In this document: positions 33,750-46,230 of the stretch, in pieces | How positions within the stretch are numbered: position 1 is the stretch's first letter | Layout: each line of letters opens with the position of its first letter | Origin: Ariolimax columbianus | Lineage: Eukaryota > Mollusca > Gastropoda > Stylommatophora > Arionidae | Assembly: GCA_036924085.1 (NCBI GenBank) | Contig: JAVGWX010000009.1 | Coordinates: forward strand, 60,242,331 to 60,306,330 | Length of the DNA stretch: 64,000 nucleotides | Direction of reading: 5' to 3' | The notes under the pieces: generated by a model | Seen by the model: the letters and a program-made list of their open reading frames with translations, nothing else | Database searches by the model: none | Told to the model about the DNA's origin: nothing | Position numbers and translations under genes: made by a program

Positions 33750-34310
33750 TGTAAAAGAAACTTGTTGTATGCAGACCCTGCAGAGTCTTCTAAACCAGTA
33801 TAAAGAAGTTAAGTAAAGTTAGGTTAAGCATACTACTCCATGCAAAGAGTATACAAACGCTGAAAAGTATGGCTTAGATACCGCACTGGAACACAAAACA
33901 GTACGAAAGATAGTCGCAAGAAAATAACCAAACATTACCAGAGCTGCCTTGGAAGGCAAGAAGTTGTAATACTAAACTTGTTTTCGGATATATTCGTTCT
34001 GATTCCTTCACTATTTAATATGTTTCTCTGCCAGTTGGTTGCAGTTTCACTACTTGCAGCCAGAGGCACACTTGAGAAAGCGGACCTGATTCCTCATCGT
34101 TTCTTTGCAAGCTAACTTTTATATGGATTACAGTGTCGATTCCCATCTTATTGACCAGGCTGGGGTAACACTGCCTTTTTACAGGTACACGACGAAGGCG
34201 TGAGGTGAGATCGTGGACATTACGTTTCATCTGTCCATAGCGTTACACCGTCGCTGCCAGGTATCTTCTAAAAAAAAGGATATATGTATCGAACAATAGT
34301 TGTTGTTTCC

Positions 34311-34625
34311 AATGCCCACAATGAGTCTGTTTACTCTTCTGTGCGTCCTGAAAATACGTCAAGTGGCGGGTTGCAGTAACTTTCCTCACATCCCGAGCGT
34401 GCTGAAGATGGTGGACCGGGGTCCTCCATGCGGTTGAGCTTGGCTTAATCTGCGTGTCGCTCAGTACTTCGAGGATTACGTTGATCCCTCATCTCGTTAG
34501 TCAGGCTGCCATGAAAACACCCCTTTCCAGGGAGGCCTATTATAAAGCCGAGGTGGGGGTTTTAGCTAGTATATTTTGCCTGACCCTGACTAACATGCTT
34601 GATCAATATATTTTGCCTCCCCCCC
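34311..34625 (+). mobile_element. Interspersed repeat A, copy 6
   Basis: Forward copy beginning after 'gttgttgtttccaatgccca' (complement of a CAA tail), then 'aagtggcgggttgcagtaac', 'gtggaccggggtcctccatg' and 'cttgatcaatat'. A poly-C run follows at 34619-34628. Confidence 0.8.
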
Positions 34626-35020
34626 CCCCTTCCCCCTCGAACAATAGAAATTAAAGGTCAATGTGTCTGACTACGGTAGTGCAGCTCTCGCCTTTCGGGG
34701 ATTGAATTTGCTTTACTTTTTCACACTGATATTCCTGTAGATATGTTCACTGTTGTTATTTGTTTTGTTCTCGTTTGCCAAATCCTTTATAATGGATAAT
34801 TTAGGATGACCTGTAGTTTAACATGCGTGTCTATTTTCACGAAAAACTGTTTTTTATATCTTTCTTTTTTGTCAGTCACTATTGTTTTAAGTTTCCCTGC
34901 CATCTCTCACATAAAAAAAGACTAATGTATATGGTAAACATATTTAAATTCAAAGTAAGTCTCCGTCAGAAAGCTTAAGATTTAAGATTTTTTTAAAAAT
35001 CCTATAGCAGATTTCTTGGT

Positions 35021-35205
35021 TCTTCTTCTTCTTCTTCTTCTTCTTCTTCTTCTTCTTCTTCTTCTTCTTCGTTCGTTCTCAATCTCCAATTACCAAACCC
35101 TGAAAGGGCTTAAGTAGCAGAATGTAGTCCAGAGAACGGAATGCGTTGTATTGTAGTTTACAGCTTGGCTGCGATATTTGCACCTTTCGGTCCAACACAG
35201 TTATT
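35021..35205 (-). mobile_element. SINE-like family C, 5'-truncated copy 3
   Basis: The CTT tail complement lies at 35021-35069, then 'cgttcgttctcaatctcc', 'gagaacggaatgcgttgta' and 'cttggctgcgatatttgc', stopping at 'ggtccaacaca'. Confidence 0.8.
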
Positions 35206-35984
35206 GATGTAACAGGAAGTAATTCAGAAGTATGAGACATAGTGAGAGATATTTTACTAATGCGATTAGTTTTCGAAATTAAGGGCAAGGCCTGACCAAG
35301 CAACAATGAAAGGGGAAAGAAAATGCTTGCCAGAACAGAAAAGGAGGACAGAGAAACGTGGATTAAAACCTGTTAGAATGTTAGTATTTAGGTTTTTATG
35401 TCCTCTTTTTGGCGGTGCATGCGACTTCAAAATGAGTCCTTTAGGTTATATCAGTGCGATGTTATCATTTTGATCGTGTGGCAGTCTGTCTGGAATTAGC
35501 TCGGACAAGGTGTACATAATTGTTACCACTGTGAAGTAGAAAAATAGTAGAAAAATCCGGTAGAAAAATCCACTGATGATCTCACAGAGAACACAGCAAA
35601 AAGGATAAATTACCAACAGTTGAAAGAGAATAATCAAATGCTGTGAAATCATGAACAACATTAAAAGAATACAGAAAAACGAATCGGCCACTAAGCCTGG
35701 GAAAAATGCAGAAATACCAACATAAGACAAATTGTGGTTATTCTGCTAATTAACAAAGTTTCAAAATAAAATGTGGAAAAGCAAGACGGTTGTATGAAAA
35801 TGCTGATGTGCGTAAAACATTTCGTTTAAAACAAAACATTTCGCCAAAACAGGAAAATGTGTTAACTTCTTACCTTCGTGGTGTGCTTAAATCATTACTG
35901 AATAGTTCACATTTTTATTGGATTGTTGGATTTGAATTCATATGTGGCTTCTTCGTACGCTTTCAGGCGTTATATCGAAATGGA

Positions 35985-36295
35985 AGCGGGATCAAGATGT
36001 TGAGCAGTACATGAGCTGCAGCGGTCAGCCACCCAAAAGCTGACTGCTATCGTCAGGGCCAGCGAACCAGCTGCCAAGACCCATTTACTACTCCTCGTGG
36101 TGATTCTGGATAATATGTTGCAACAGAGCAGACTGGCTAAGGCGAAGGGATCGAAGAGGCAAGGCTAACCCGGTATCCAAGCATTTCTGCTGAAGTCGGA
36201 TGTGTCGGACCGAAAGGTGCAATAATCGCAGGTAACCTGTTAACTACGACACAGCGCATTTTGTTCTCCGGACTACATCCTTCTACTTGCAAAGA
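35985..36295 (+). mobile_element. SINE-like family C, copy 4, tail lost
   Basis: This is the only plus-oriented copy. It starts 'gggatcaagatgttgagca', the 5' end defined by copy 5, and continues through 'agctgactgctatcgtcagg' and 'gaagtcggatgtgtcggacc' to 'ctacttgcaaag'. The GAA tail is absent. Confidence 0.75.
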
Positions 36296-36530
36296 AATTG
36301 AATTGAATTTAACAAAACGACTGTTGACTTGGCTCTTCTATTCCATAACCGAAATCAAATGAACATAAAGACTGTGAATTCATAGAGAGAGAAAAACAAC
36401 TAAGATTATTAGAATAAATACAACAAATCATAATCAGATTGTGTTAGGAGACACACTCCAACAAAATGTAGAATTTCTCACATATTTTGGTTGTTAATAC
36501 AAAGTAGAAGGTACTGGTAAAGAAATCAAA

Positions 36531-36905
<375 letters not shown>

Positions 36906-37237
36906 CTCTACTTATGTCGTTAGAAGGCGTGGGGAGGTGCGACCTTCTTTGTTTCATATTTTTTGGCAGGTTAAAATATACTGGTCACTTGCCAGGTCAA
37001 TCCCAGCTTCTGTCAGCCCCTTGAAATATACGATCGCCTATTTTTGAGACTGGTGGGGGTGAAAGCGTAAATTAGAGCAAGGTAGACTCGCAGCTGTCAG
37101 ACGCCATATATTTCGCTCCGCTAACCACATAACCAAAACCTGAAGTTATAGCCACACAGTCCCCTTTGTGGGACATATTCTTTGTGGGGTGAATATCCCT
37201 ATAATAATTTTAGTCGATTTTTAATTTGAATTTTGCC
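36906..37237 (-). repeat. Interspersed repeat D, copy 2
   Basis: This is the reverse complement of 24205-24560 over its whole length, with 'gccaggtcaatcccagc', 'gttatagccacacagtcccc' and 'tttttaatttgaatttt'. It has a single copy of the 45-bp end unit that is amplified in copy 1, and its end runs into the (CTAT)n tract. Confidence 0.85.
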
Positions 37238-37242
37238 CGAGC

Positions 37243-37480
37243 AGCGGCCGTTAGGCCTACTCTTTTCGATTTCCAACTGCTAAGGCATTTTTAACGTGCG
37301 CGCCACTGCACACGGGGTATCTGATCTCACTACTCAGAGATCAGGGGAATATTTACCGGATAATCCACTTGAAAAAAATCCTCGTCTCCACCGTGATTTG
37401 AACCCGCGACCTCCAGTACCCGATGCGAACATCTTACCTCGAGACCAATGCACGTATTTGAATGACTTGTTTTGTAATAT
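37243..37480 (-). mobile_element. tRNA-headed SINE-like repeat
   Basis: The minus strand has 'gcgggttcaaatcacgg', a near-perfect B box, preceded by the A-box-like 'tggtctcgaggtaag'. The opposite end ('gcccgagcagcggccg') resembles the end of repeat F, suggesting a shared SINE family. Confidence 0.6.
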
Positions 37481-37754
37481 TTAAATAATTGTTTAATATT
37501 TCGCATGTGAACTGTTCGGCTTGTATATCAATGAGGTTACCATGTTCTTTTTTAATGGCGATTTGCGTTTTTCAGTTAAAATAGAGGTCGGCCAATATGA
37601 AGACCTATTGAGTATGGTAAAAACACACAAGCTCACAGTGAACAGGAGTGTCCATAGCTACAACAAATATCCTGCCACAACATCGAGTAGAATGGCAGCA
37701 ATTGGTCCAACAATCTGCAGTATTGGTGCCCTAGTAACCTTTCAGGTTACAAGA

Positions 37755-37900
37755 CTGATGATGAAGATGATGATGATGATGACGATGATGATGATGACAA
37801 CGACGACAACGATGATGATGATGATGATGATGACGATGATGACGATGATGATGATGATGATGATGATGACGATGATGATGATGATGATGAGGATGATGAC

Positions 37901-37932
<32 letters not shown>

Positions 37933-38178
37933 CGACGATGACGATGACGATGATGATGACGACAATGATTATGATGATGATGATGACGATGATGATGATA
38001 ATGACGATGATAATGATGATGATGATGACGATGGTGATGATGATGATGACGATGATGATGACGACGACGATGATGCTGATGATGATGACGATGATGATGA
38101 CGACAATTATGATGATGATGATGACGATGATGATGATAATGACGATGATAATGATAATGATGACGATGGTGATGATGA
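37755..38178. repeat. (GAT)n-rich tract with GAC and AAT variants
   Basis: About 420 bp of trinucleotide repeat stay open in all frames on both strands (poly-M, D and S frames). It separates an unrecognised segment ending in 'aacctttcaggttacaag' from a LINE relic. Confidence 0.95.
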
Positions 38179-38224
38179 TTGGATAGTCTCCACCGACCAT
38201 CACTTTTGAAATTTCTAATCACCT

Positions 38225-39010
38225 ATTGTCTCCAAACCAAGGGTAATCAAAGCACTTCAAATTCATCCATGTTGTCCAGCCCAACGTCGAGAAAGTTGAG
38301 TGGTCTAAGATTGAAACAGAAGTGTGAAGCAGGATTGTGCTATGTCCCCTCTTCTATTCGGAGTGGCGATGTACTGAATATGCGAACTTTCACCCACATC
38401 AGCCAGTTCGGCAGTGAGTGGACCAATGAAAAACCCCTAGAGGACCTGGATTTCGCAGGTGATCTGACCCTCCTGCATTCCAATATAGAAGAAGCGGGTG
38501 AGAAGATAAACCAACTCTGCAAGATAGCCAAACAGATAAGGCTTGAGCTAAATGTCAACAAAACTAAGAGCATAAAACTCACACTCACAGGGACCAATGT
38601 CCGGCTCGATAGTCAAGTGACGCAAAAAGTTGTGAATTTCATTTATTTAGGCAATAACATGACTCAAAATGGTGATCCTACACAAGAAATCCTAACTCGA
38701 TTAAACTTGCCTTCAAATGCCTCTAACCAATTAACGAATATTTTGAGATCTACATCAATGAGTAAACGTGTCAAACTCGAAATACCTAACACTAACGTCA
38801 TGTCAGTGCTCAAATATGGTTAATGAAAGCTAGAAAATGACGAAGGCGCCGGAAAATAGATTGAATGCATTTGAAAATGAATGCCTTTGACGTATATTAG
38901 GCATTGGCTGGAAAGAATTCATGACCATCACTACTGAGAAAATGCGATAAAAGTCTAACCAAAAATATGTTGAAATTTCATCAGGTAGTAATTTTGGGCG
39001 TACGTTGAGC
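38225..39010 (+). pseudogene. RTE/CR1-like LINE relic, RT core and thumb
   Basis: In order: VKQDCAMSPLLFGVAM (RT motif B), a frameshift, LEDLDFAGDLTLLHSN (catalytic box, with DFADDL decayed to DFAGDL), LELNVNKTKSIKLT, VVNFIYLGNNMTQNGD, and NVMSVLKYG with a stop. Then comes RLNAFENECL, a stop, and RILGIGWKEFMT. The spacing matches the thumb and C-terminal region of APE-type LINEs. The catalytic box has lost an aspartate, and several stops are present. Confidence 0.8.
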
Positions 39011-39169
39011 ACGTGCTTGGTGTGAACATATAGACTCCAGTTACAGGCGATTATCTGAAAATCTAGCGAAAAAAGACTCTTTGCACAAATATCACAAAGG
39101 AGGGTGCAACCATGGGGCTAAGGAACATGCAAATGCAAGAACTACAGGGAGTATTAGCGGTGTTATATA

Positions 39170-39170
39170 T

Positions 39171-39236
<66 letters not shown>
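39170..39236. repeat. (AT)n microsatellite
   Basis: About 30 AT dinucleotides are preceded by 'atacatac'. It lies about 160 bp beyond the LINE relic on its left. Confidence 0.95.
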
Positions 39237-39238
<2 letters not shown>

Positions 39239-39878
39239 AACTACATCAACACAGTATGAAAGACACAAGTATAGATTAATAGTTACGTCTATGACATTTC
39301 CGTGTCAAAAATATATTTCTTATAAATAAAGTCAGTTCCCTTATACTGCTATGAAAATGCGTTACCCTATAACTCACCACCCCCACCCCACACGAGGCCT
39401 AGAATTGGATGTGCACCCTCCCCCCCTTCTCCTCCCCCCCCCCCAATAATTTAATTACATTTTTTTCTCTTCTTCCTTCATCATCAGATAAAGGTCCAGA
39501 TTTCTCTTTCAAAGGATTTGTAACGCTGTTTTTATCTTTGCACAGTTTTGTTTGTCTCATATATGTTTTTGCGATTCCATTATTATTCACTCTTTCTGCC
39601 TGAGCATGCAGCTATGTAGGATTTGTTCCACGGTCATTGTAATCTTCTCATATAAGCACCTGTCATCTCCAATTATCACTTTGTTGTAAAGATGACCATT
39701 GAGTCTACTAAACCAACTTCTCAGTCGGAAGATGGTCGTACTATCTAGTTAAATCATAGTAGTTGTCTTCTTTCGGAAGTGGGGGTGTTGATTGGCCCTT
39801 TTTCATCTGAAGTGGGCTTTAACTAGCATGGGTCAAGAAAATTGACAGACAAGGACAATGATGCGCGCGAAGGCACTC

Positions 39879-40276
39879 TTCTTCTTCTTCTTCTTCTTCT
39901 TCTTCTTCTTCTTCTTCTTCTTCTTCTTCTTCGTTCGTTCTCAATCTCCCACTACCAAACACTGAAAGGGCTTAAGTAGCAGAATGTAGTCCAGAGAACG
40001 GAATGCGTTGTGTCGTAGTTTACAGCTTGGCTGCGATATTTGCACCTTTCGGTCCAACACATCCGACTTCAGCAAGCATCTTTTGAGTACCGGGTTAGCA
40101 TTTCCTCTTCGATCCCTTCTCCTTAGCCAGTCTGCCCTGATGCAGCCTGTTATCTAGGATCACCGCGTGGAGGTGTAGAAGGGTCTTGGCAGCTATGGTT
40201 CGCTGGCCCTGACGCTAGCAGTCAGCTAAGGGTCGCTGACCACTGCAGCTCTTGCGCTACTCAGCATCTTGATCCC
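39879..40276 (-). mobile_element. SINE-like family C, full-length copy 5
   Basis: This 398-bp insertion sits between gcgaaggcactc (39867-39878) and gcgaggcactc (40277-40287), a target duplication with one base indel. The minus strand starts 'gggatcaagatgctgagtag' and ends in (GAA)18. It defines the 5' end and length (about 345 bp plus tail) of the family. A 'ggatcgaa' word could be a remnant B box, but no convincing A box was found. Confidence 0.85.
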
Positions 40277-40499
40277 GCGAGGCACTCAAACATTGTTTAA
40301 TAGATACAAATTATAATTCTGTATTGCACAATTTTAAAACAAACTGTGTGTGATGTTAGGTGACATGAGGTGAAAATTCCCATGAGATGAAACATGAGAT
40401 GATGGGAGTTACACTTTGTGAGGTGAATGGTGACATAAATGCATTTGTGAAAGCATAAATAAATGCACGTATGAATGAATGCACATGTGTACTTGCTGA

Positions 40500-41335
40500 A
40501 ACATAACTTTTCATTTATACATACATATAAATATATACACAATCGCACACACACAAGTACACACAAATATAACCATACCATACATATTCACATGTACACA
40601 TATATCCATACATATTCACACAAATTCACACGCAACCACAGACTTATACACATATGCATATATGTGCACACATATATACACCCATGTACACATATACATG
40701 CAATGCAAGTCCGTGCATACATGCATACATACACACACATACATACGCACGCACGCACGCACACACACACACACATACATACATACATGCATACACACGC
40801 ATGTATACATGCATAGATGCATACACACATACATACATATATACACACATACATACATACACATACATACATACACACATACATGCATACATATTCATAC
40901 ATACACATACATACACATACATACATACATACTTACATACATACGTACATACATACATACATACATACATAAATACATACATACACATACATACATACAC
41001 ATACATACATACATACATACATACACACATACATACATACATACACATACATACATACATACATACACATACATACATACATACATACATACATACATAC
41101 ATACATACATACATACATACATACATACATACATACATGCATGCATGCATGCATACATACATACATACATACATACATGCATACATACATACATACATAC
41201 ATACATACATACATACATACATACATACATACATGCATGCATGCATGCATACATACATACATACATACATACATACATACATACATACATACATACATAC
41301 ATACATACATACATACATACATACATACATTTTTA
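40500..41335. repeat. Long (CATA)n/(CACA) microsatellite
   Basis: About 830 bp consist mainly of (CATA)n on the plus strand, with CACA, CGCA and TGCA variants. Purity rises toward the LINE at 41336, for which it forms the (TATG)n 3' tail on the minus strand. All long frames over it are by-products. Confidence 0.95.
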
Positions 41336-43262
41336 GGTCATCCCGTAACCGGTGAGATCGTTGGGGCACACATGAAGACATCCTCACAAACCCGCGCCTC
41401 CCCTCTCTGTCAGATGCCACTGCCTGTGACTCTTCTGGTCGGAGACTGGTCCGTTCTTTTATGTTGTCTTCCCATCTCTTTTTGGGCCGGCCTCTTCGTC
41501 GTCTGCCATGCACCTTTCCGTGGAGGATTGCATTTGTAAGACCATTTGATCTCGATATGTGACCGCACCAAGTGAGTTTCCTTCTTTTGACAGTTGCCAA
41601 GAGATCTTCGAAAGGCCATATTGCTGTTGTAATTCTATTTCGTTATTTCCTCGTTTGTAACTCGCTCTTTGTACGTGACGTTTAAAAGTTTTCGGAAAGA
41701 TCTCATCTCCAATGCCTGTATCCTTCGTTGAAGGTCAGCTGTAACTGTCCATGTCTCACATGCATAGAGGAATATTGACAGGACCAGTGTACGCATTAAT
41801 CTGATTTTCGTGCGTAATGCTAACGGTTTATCTTGCCAGATTTTGTTAAGCCGTGCAAGCGCCGCTATTGTCTGTGCTATTCTAGCCAACACCTCACATT
41901 TTGATCCTTCATCACTGGCAATCGACCCAAGTTATTTAAAACGGTCAACCACTTCGAGTTCCTGACCGTTAGCTTTTATCCTGCTGTTGAAGCCCGTGGC
42001 GTTGTTGGTTATTAATTTGGTCTTTTCATCGTTTATCTCCCTACCATAGTCAAGAGCTGTTTCATCGAGTCTTCTGACCCATTCCTGGAGTTCTGCTTCT
42101 GAACCCACCATCCCGTCGATATCATCTGCAAAACGAAGGCTGGTAATCGTTCAGTCCCCTATCTTGACAGTACCAACGTGACCTCCAAGTGCCTCACTCA
42201 TAATTCCTTCAAGGAATATATTGAAAAGAGTTGGAGAGAGTGTATACCCCTGTCTCACACCAATTGATGTGCGAAACCAGTCCCCTCGCCTCCCATTCAC
42301 AAGAACTGCGCTAAACGCCTTGTCATACAGGTGTTCAAGGACCGTTATAATATTTCCGTTGATATAATACATCCTCATGGTTGCCAAAAGCGCTTTATGC
42401 TATACCCTATCAAACGCCTTCTTAAAATCCACAAACACATGATACAGTTTTTGCTGCTGTTCTAGATATTTCTCGCTTAGCAGCCTTAAATTAAATATAT
42501 GTTCTGTAGTGCTTTTTCCCTGTCTGAACCCTGCTTGCTCCTCGGCAATGATGTTCTCTGCTTGGGGTTTCAATCGGTCGAGGATTAATCTAAGTATGAC
42601 TTTGCTAGGGTGGCTGATGAGGCTTATTGTTCTGTAATTTTGGCACATCTTTAGGTTTCCAGTCTTATGTAACGGTATAACTATTGATTTCGTCCATAAG
42701 TCCGGCCAGTTTCCTGTCACCCATATTTTGTTGCAGATGTGTGTCAGGCCTTCCACCTCTACCTCTCCACCTGCTTGAAAGAGCTCTGCTGGTAACCTTC
42801 CACGCCGGCCGCCTTCCCTCTTCTCAATGTCTTTACCGCTGCAATTACCTCTTCCTTCGTTATCAGTTGGTTGTCCTCTATATTTGTTGGTGTTGGGGGG
42901 ATTGTTTTCTCAGGTTCGTTTCGCCCTTCGTAGTTATATAGCTCGGAACAGTACTCTGTCCATCGTGTCAGTACGTCATTTTCCTCAATAAGGCACTTGC
43001 CGCTTTTATCATGGATCATAAGGTTCCTGCTTTGTCTTGGTGTAACCAGTTCTTCGACAACCTTGTATGCTCCTTTAGCATCATTTCTGTTTAGTCTCTC
43101 TTAGATGTTTGTGCATTGATCACATATACACGCTTCTTTCGCCTCTCTCATATTTTGTTGCATGGCTTTCTTGATCTCTTTATAACTGCCGACCTCCTCC
43201 GGTGGATGATTGTGTTTTTTCAGTGACCTTCTTTTATCACAAAGGTCTCGAATGTCTTTGGT
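41336..43262 (-). pseudogene. APE-type LINE, nearly complete reverse transcriptase region, inactivated
   Basis: The minus strand encodes, in order: WVTKDIRDLCDKRRSLKK (linker), WTEYCSELYNYEGR, NYRTISLISHPSKVILRLIL, AEEQAGFRQGKSTTEHIFNL, FVDFKKAFDRV (RT motif A), GVRQGYTLSPTLFNIFLEGI (motif B), LRFADDIDG (catalytic motif C), LARIAQTIAALARLNKIWQD, LVLSIFLYACETWT and RRKLTWCGHISRSNGLTNAI, ending RRRRGRPKKRWEDNIKE. This is a typical RTE/CR1-like pol. I count four nonsense codons (43101-43103, 42400-42402, 42151-42153, 41932-41934) and two frameshifts (near 42800 and 41637). Endonuclease sequence is missing, so the copy is 5'-truncated. Both flanks are (CATA)n. Confidence 0.92.
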
Positions 43263-43297
43263 CACCCATACATACATACATACATACATACATACAT

Positions 43298-43334
<37 letters not shown>

Positions 43335-43362
43335 TACATACATACATACATATACACATACA
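43263..43362. repeat. (CATA)n/(CACA)n microsatellite on the 5' side of the LINE
   Basis: 'cccatacatacatacat' starts directly at the 5' break of the LINE and ends in (CA)n and CATA. The motif is the same as that on the other flank at 40500-41335. Confidence 0.95.
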
Positions 43363-43433
43363 TTCAGAGTTTGATTTAGTTCAACAGGAAAACAAACCCC
43401 TCAGTTGGAATGCGGGAAATAAAAAAAAGATTC

Positions 43434-43436
<3 letters not shown>

Positions 43437-43474
<38 letters not shown>

Positions 43475-43690
43475 TAAATGTTTGCCTCACTAGTTTCTAC
43501 TGGCGGAGGCGCGCCATTTTCCACCCCAGACCGTAGTCAATTGGGCGATATCAGGACGCATTAACCAGTGCTTGGATGCATGTGTGCATCTGTATGTACC
43601 TATGCTAGGTTTGTGCGCCCTCAGAAGCTAGCCCAACCAAAGTGCTATGGAAGGGCTTTACCACGAGGGCGCGTGTGAAAGTTGTGCAAG
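43437..43690 (-). mobile_element. SINE H, reverse copy with poly-A tail
   Basis: A T-run of about 32 bases (43439-43470) is the complement of a poly-A tail. The body ('ctagtttctactggcggagg', 'gtagtcaattgggcgatatc', 'ctcagaagctagcccaacca') matches 30715-30979 in reverse. The long unbroken T-run suggests a younger insertion than the copy at 30715. Confidence 0.85.
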
Positions 43691-43874
43691 GGTGTGACTG
43701 TAGGACAGAGTCAAATGAAACAGAGTGAGGTGAGAGAGAGAGAAGAGCTGCCCAGATGATCTGAGTTGTTCAAACATTGGGTGACTCCCCATAATATAGT
43801 GTATGCATGAGACTATGTCTGAGGTTGAATGAAAGGCGTTTACCTTCGTCAAAAAAAACGGTTGTTGTTGTTGC

Positions 43875-43960
43875 TGCTGAATACCAACAATGAGTAAGAT
43901 TACTCTTTTGTACAGCCTGATAATGATATTTAGTGGCGGATACAGTAGCTTTCTACACAG
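43875..43960 (+). repeat. Interspersed repeat A, fragment 7
   Basis: Only the outer end is present: 'gttgttgttgctgctgaata', 'aatgagtaagattactcttt' and 'atatttagtggcgg'. The (GTT)n is the complement of the CAA tail. Confidence 0.7.
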
Positions 43961-44509
43961 AACTGTAAACCCTTAAAGTAGAAATTTATAGCTTATCAAT
44001 GTGTAGACAACTAGATACCGTGCTTAACGAAATCTTATTGTAAAGTTACTTCCCTTACAAATAACTAAATATCTCGTGCACATCAGTGATTCCCAGCCTG
44101 TACGGAGCGGAACTTTTGAGTGCAGCGAACATTTCTAAACTGATGTGAAATGTCATGACTTGTGGGAGTAGTCTACACTACAACATATAGGTTATTCCAA
44201 TACATAATCCATTTGAGCAAAGCATACATTATTACTCGGTTAGAGTAGTTGTCAAGCATTTAAAGGTTCCAGTTTTCAATACTTGGCCTTAATATGCTCT
44301 AGGTTATCCAACTGCAAATTGACACTTGATTTACAGTTACAGTTACAGCAATCCGGTAATAAGAAAATCAACCTAAAAGAAATCCGAACCTAGTTAAACA
44401 AGTTTATAACACTTTATCCTTGATGGCACTGTCCGCGATATGATATCCTTAATTGTACACGACTGCTGCTGTTCTCAAGTAAAACTATATTTTAACCTTA
44501 CTTGTTATG

Positions 44510-44770
44510 TTATTCAACAATGAATTTTACTGCAGAGTCCCACACATTTTCGGATTACGTCCATGTTATTGCAGTCCGTCCCTTCATATTCGGTTTACGT
44601 CTATTTTACTCCAGTAGATTACCCTCCCCCTTCCCCCCTCCCCTTTCCACCATATGTCCAGTTTACGCGCCCATTTTAGTGCGGTCAGTCTAACATAAAT
44701 TCGGTGTACGTCCATCTTACTGCAGTCAGTTCATCACTCGTTCGGTTTACGCCCCTCTTGCTGCAGCAAT
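44510..44770. repeat. Degenerate tandem repeat of about 45 bp
   Basis: Five diverged units carry 'ttcggtttacgtc', 'ttttactgcagtcagt' or variants. C-rich interruptions occur near 44625. The J repeat fragment follows at 44848. Confidence 0.6.
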
Positions 44771-44847
44771 TTGTTGTTTCCCTCCCCCCACATTTTGGGA
44801 GGGGTGAGGTGGAGGGGGGAGGGGCGTAGTTAAACAAACTAACACCA

Positions 44848-44960
44848 CTGTAACCTTCCAAGCATGACGCAAAATGCGACTAAAGGGGCAATGCGTGAAC
44901 TAGTAACCTCATCATGTAAAAACATTGCTATGATACCACCACTGCAAATGTTCGGATACA
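44848..44960. repeat. Interspersed repeat J, fragment
   Basis: 'gtaaccttccaagcatgacg', 'aaatgcgac' and 'aacctcatcatgtaaaaaca' match 3788-3900. Confidence 0.5.
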
Positions 44961-45164
44961 GGCTTCCCGTAAAAGGATCAGCTATAGGGGTGACTCTATG
45001 CTTCAAAGGTGAAACATGGCTATCACTTTTGATTTCATTAACATTTCACCATTTATCTAGTTGTGTTGTATATCCCTTATATTTCTCAGATTTTCAGACT
45101 AATATTGATAGAACATAGACTGCGGTTTGTATTTTTTCCACTTTTTTTAAATATTATACAGAGA

Positions 45165-45290
45165 ATACAGCGATAAGACAAAAGCTGTGGGGCAGCCGCT
45201 TCGACCTGGTGAAGACTACAGACTTCATTATGACGACTGGTATGTAGATATAGCAAGACCAAAATATCCTCAACGCAAAGAAGAAAAAGG
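45165..45290 (+). pseudogene. I-type LINE 3' end (same family as 22472)
   Basis: The plus strand encodes KLWGSRFDLVKTTDFIMTTG and a stop after one more residue; the 22472 copy reads KLWGSRFHLMKTTDFIKATG. The untranslated end ('gatatagcaagaccaaaata', then an A/G-rich tail) also matches. It is truncated to about 125 bp. Confidence 0.8.
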
Positions 45291-45499
45291 ATTTGTTTTT
45301 AACGGAGACTAGATATAAGATAACGGCCGAAGGACATATTTTATAACAAACAAAACCATTTATAAGCATAGGAATCTTCATAACAGACAACTGGAGAAGT
45401 GTAACCGACAAAACCGAACAGAATAGCACTGGCGTAAGAAGGCTTTCTAAAAAATGAAGAAGATACTAACAAAGATTCACTGTCAATATAAGTGAATAT

Positions 45500-45529
45500 G
45501 TGAGAGAGAGGAAGAGAGAGTAAGTGAGT

Positions 45530-45561
<32 letters not shown>

Positions 45562-45600
45562 GAGAGTAAGTGAGTGAGAGAGAGAGAGAGAGAGTGAGTT
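45500..45600. repeat. (GA)n-rich microsatellite
   Basis: Runs of GAGA are broken by 'gtaagtgagt' words, about 100 bp in total. Confidence 0.9.
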
Positions 45601-45847
45601 TGGCAGCTTTAAATTTAACCAGTATTGCTTTATGTGAGTCTGGTCGATGCAGGAACGAACAGAAAAATCGCTGGCGGGGACAGAAATTTGGGTCATAAAA
45701 AGAATTATTTGGGTGTTCTGAACAGTTATAAAATCAAAGAAAAATATGTTATAAAAAAACGATAACAAGAGATCACTGCAAAGAAAAATAAAAAGAAGTC
45801 AGCTCAGCCTATTTTAAGTGGATGCATACTCAAGCAGGAAGAACTTG

Positions 45848-46230
45848 AATAATTATGTGACAACAGGCAAGACAAGCAGAGGAAGGGACAGGACAAATTA
45901 TGTGACAACAGACAAGGCAAGCAGATGAAGTGACAGGACAAATTATGTGACAACAGACAAGGCAAGCAGATGAAGTGACAGGACAAATTATGTGACAACA
46001 GACAAGGCAAGCAGATGAAGTGACAGGACAAATTATATGACAACAGGCAAGACAAGCAGATGAAGTGACAGAACACATTATGTGACAACAGACAAAATAG
46101 GCAGAGGAAGGGACATGACAAATTATGTGACAACAGACACAACAAGCAGAGGAAGGGACAGGTCAAATTATGGGACAAAAGGCAAGAGAAGCAGAGGAAG
46201 GGACATAAAATATTATATGACAACAGACTT
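45848..46230. repeat. 45-bp minisatellite, about 8.5 units
   Basis: Units carry 'gacaacagacaaggcaagca', 'gaagtgacaggac' and 'aaattatgt'. Because 45 is a multiple of three, frames in several phases stay open on both strands. None resembles a protein. Confidence 0.92.

Noticed and set aside
35446..35730. 94-residue hydrophobic minus-strand frame
   Set aside because: The apparent membrane segments come from AT-rich sequence. No family was recognised and no splice sites support it.
37521..38222. Poly-methionine, poly-histidine, poly-isoleucine and poly-serine frames
   Set aside because: They are translations of the GAT/GAC trinucleotide tract in different phases.
40588..41600. Frames of MYVC and THIH repeats, one fused to an RT tail
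   Set aside because: They are CATA microsatellite translations. The fusion is a dead LINE reading into its own tail.
45804..46223. Cysteine/leucine-rich repeat proteins on the minus strand
   Set aside because: They are translations of the 45-bp minisatellite in several phases. No signal peptide plus domain structure and no homology were recognised.
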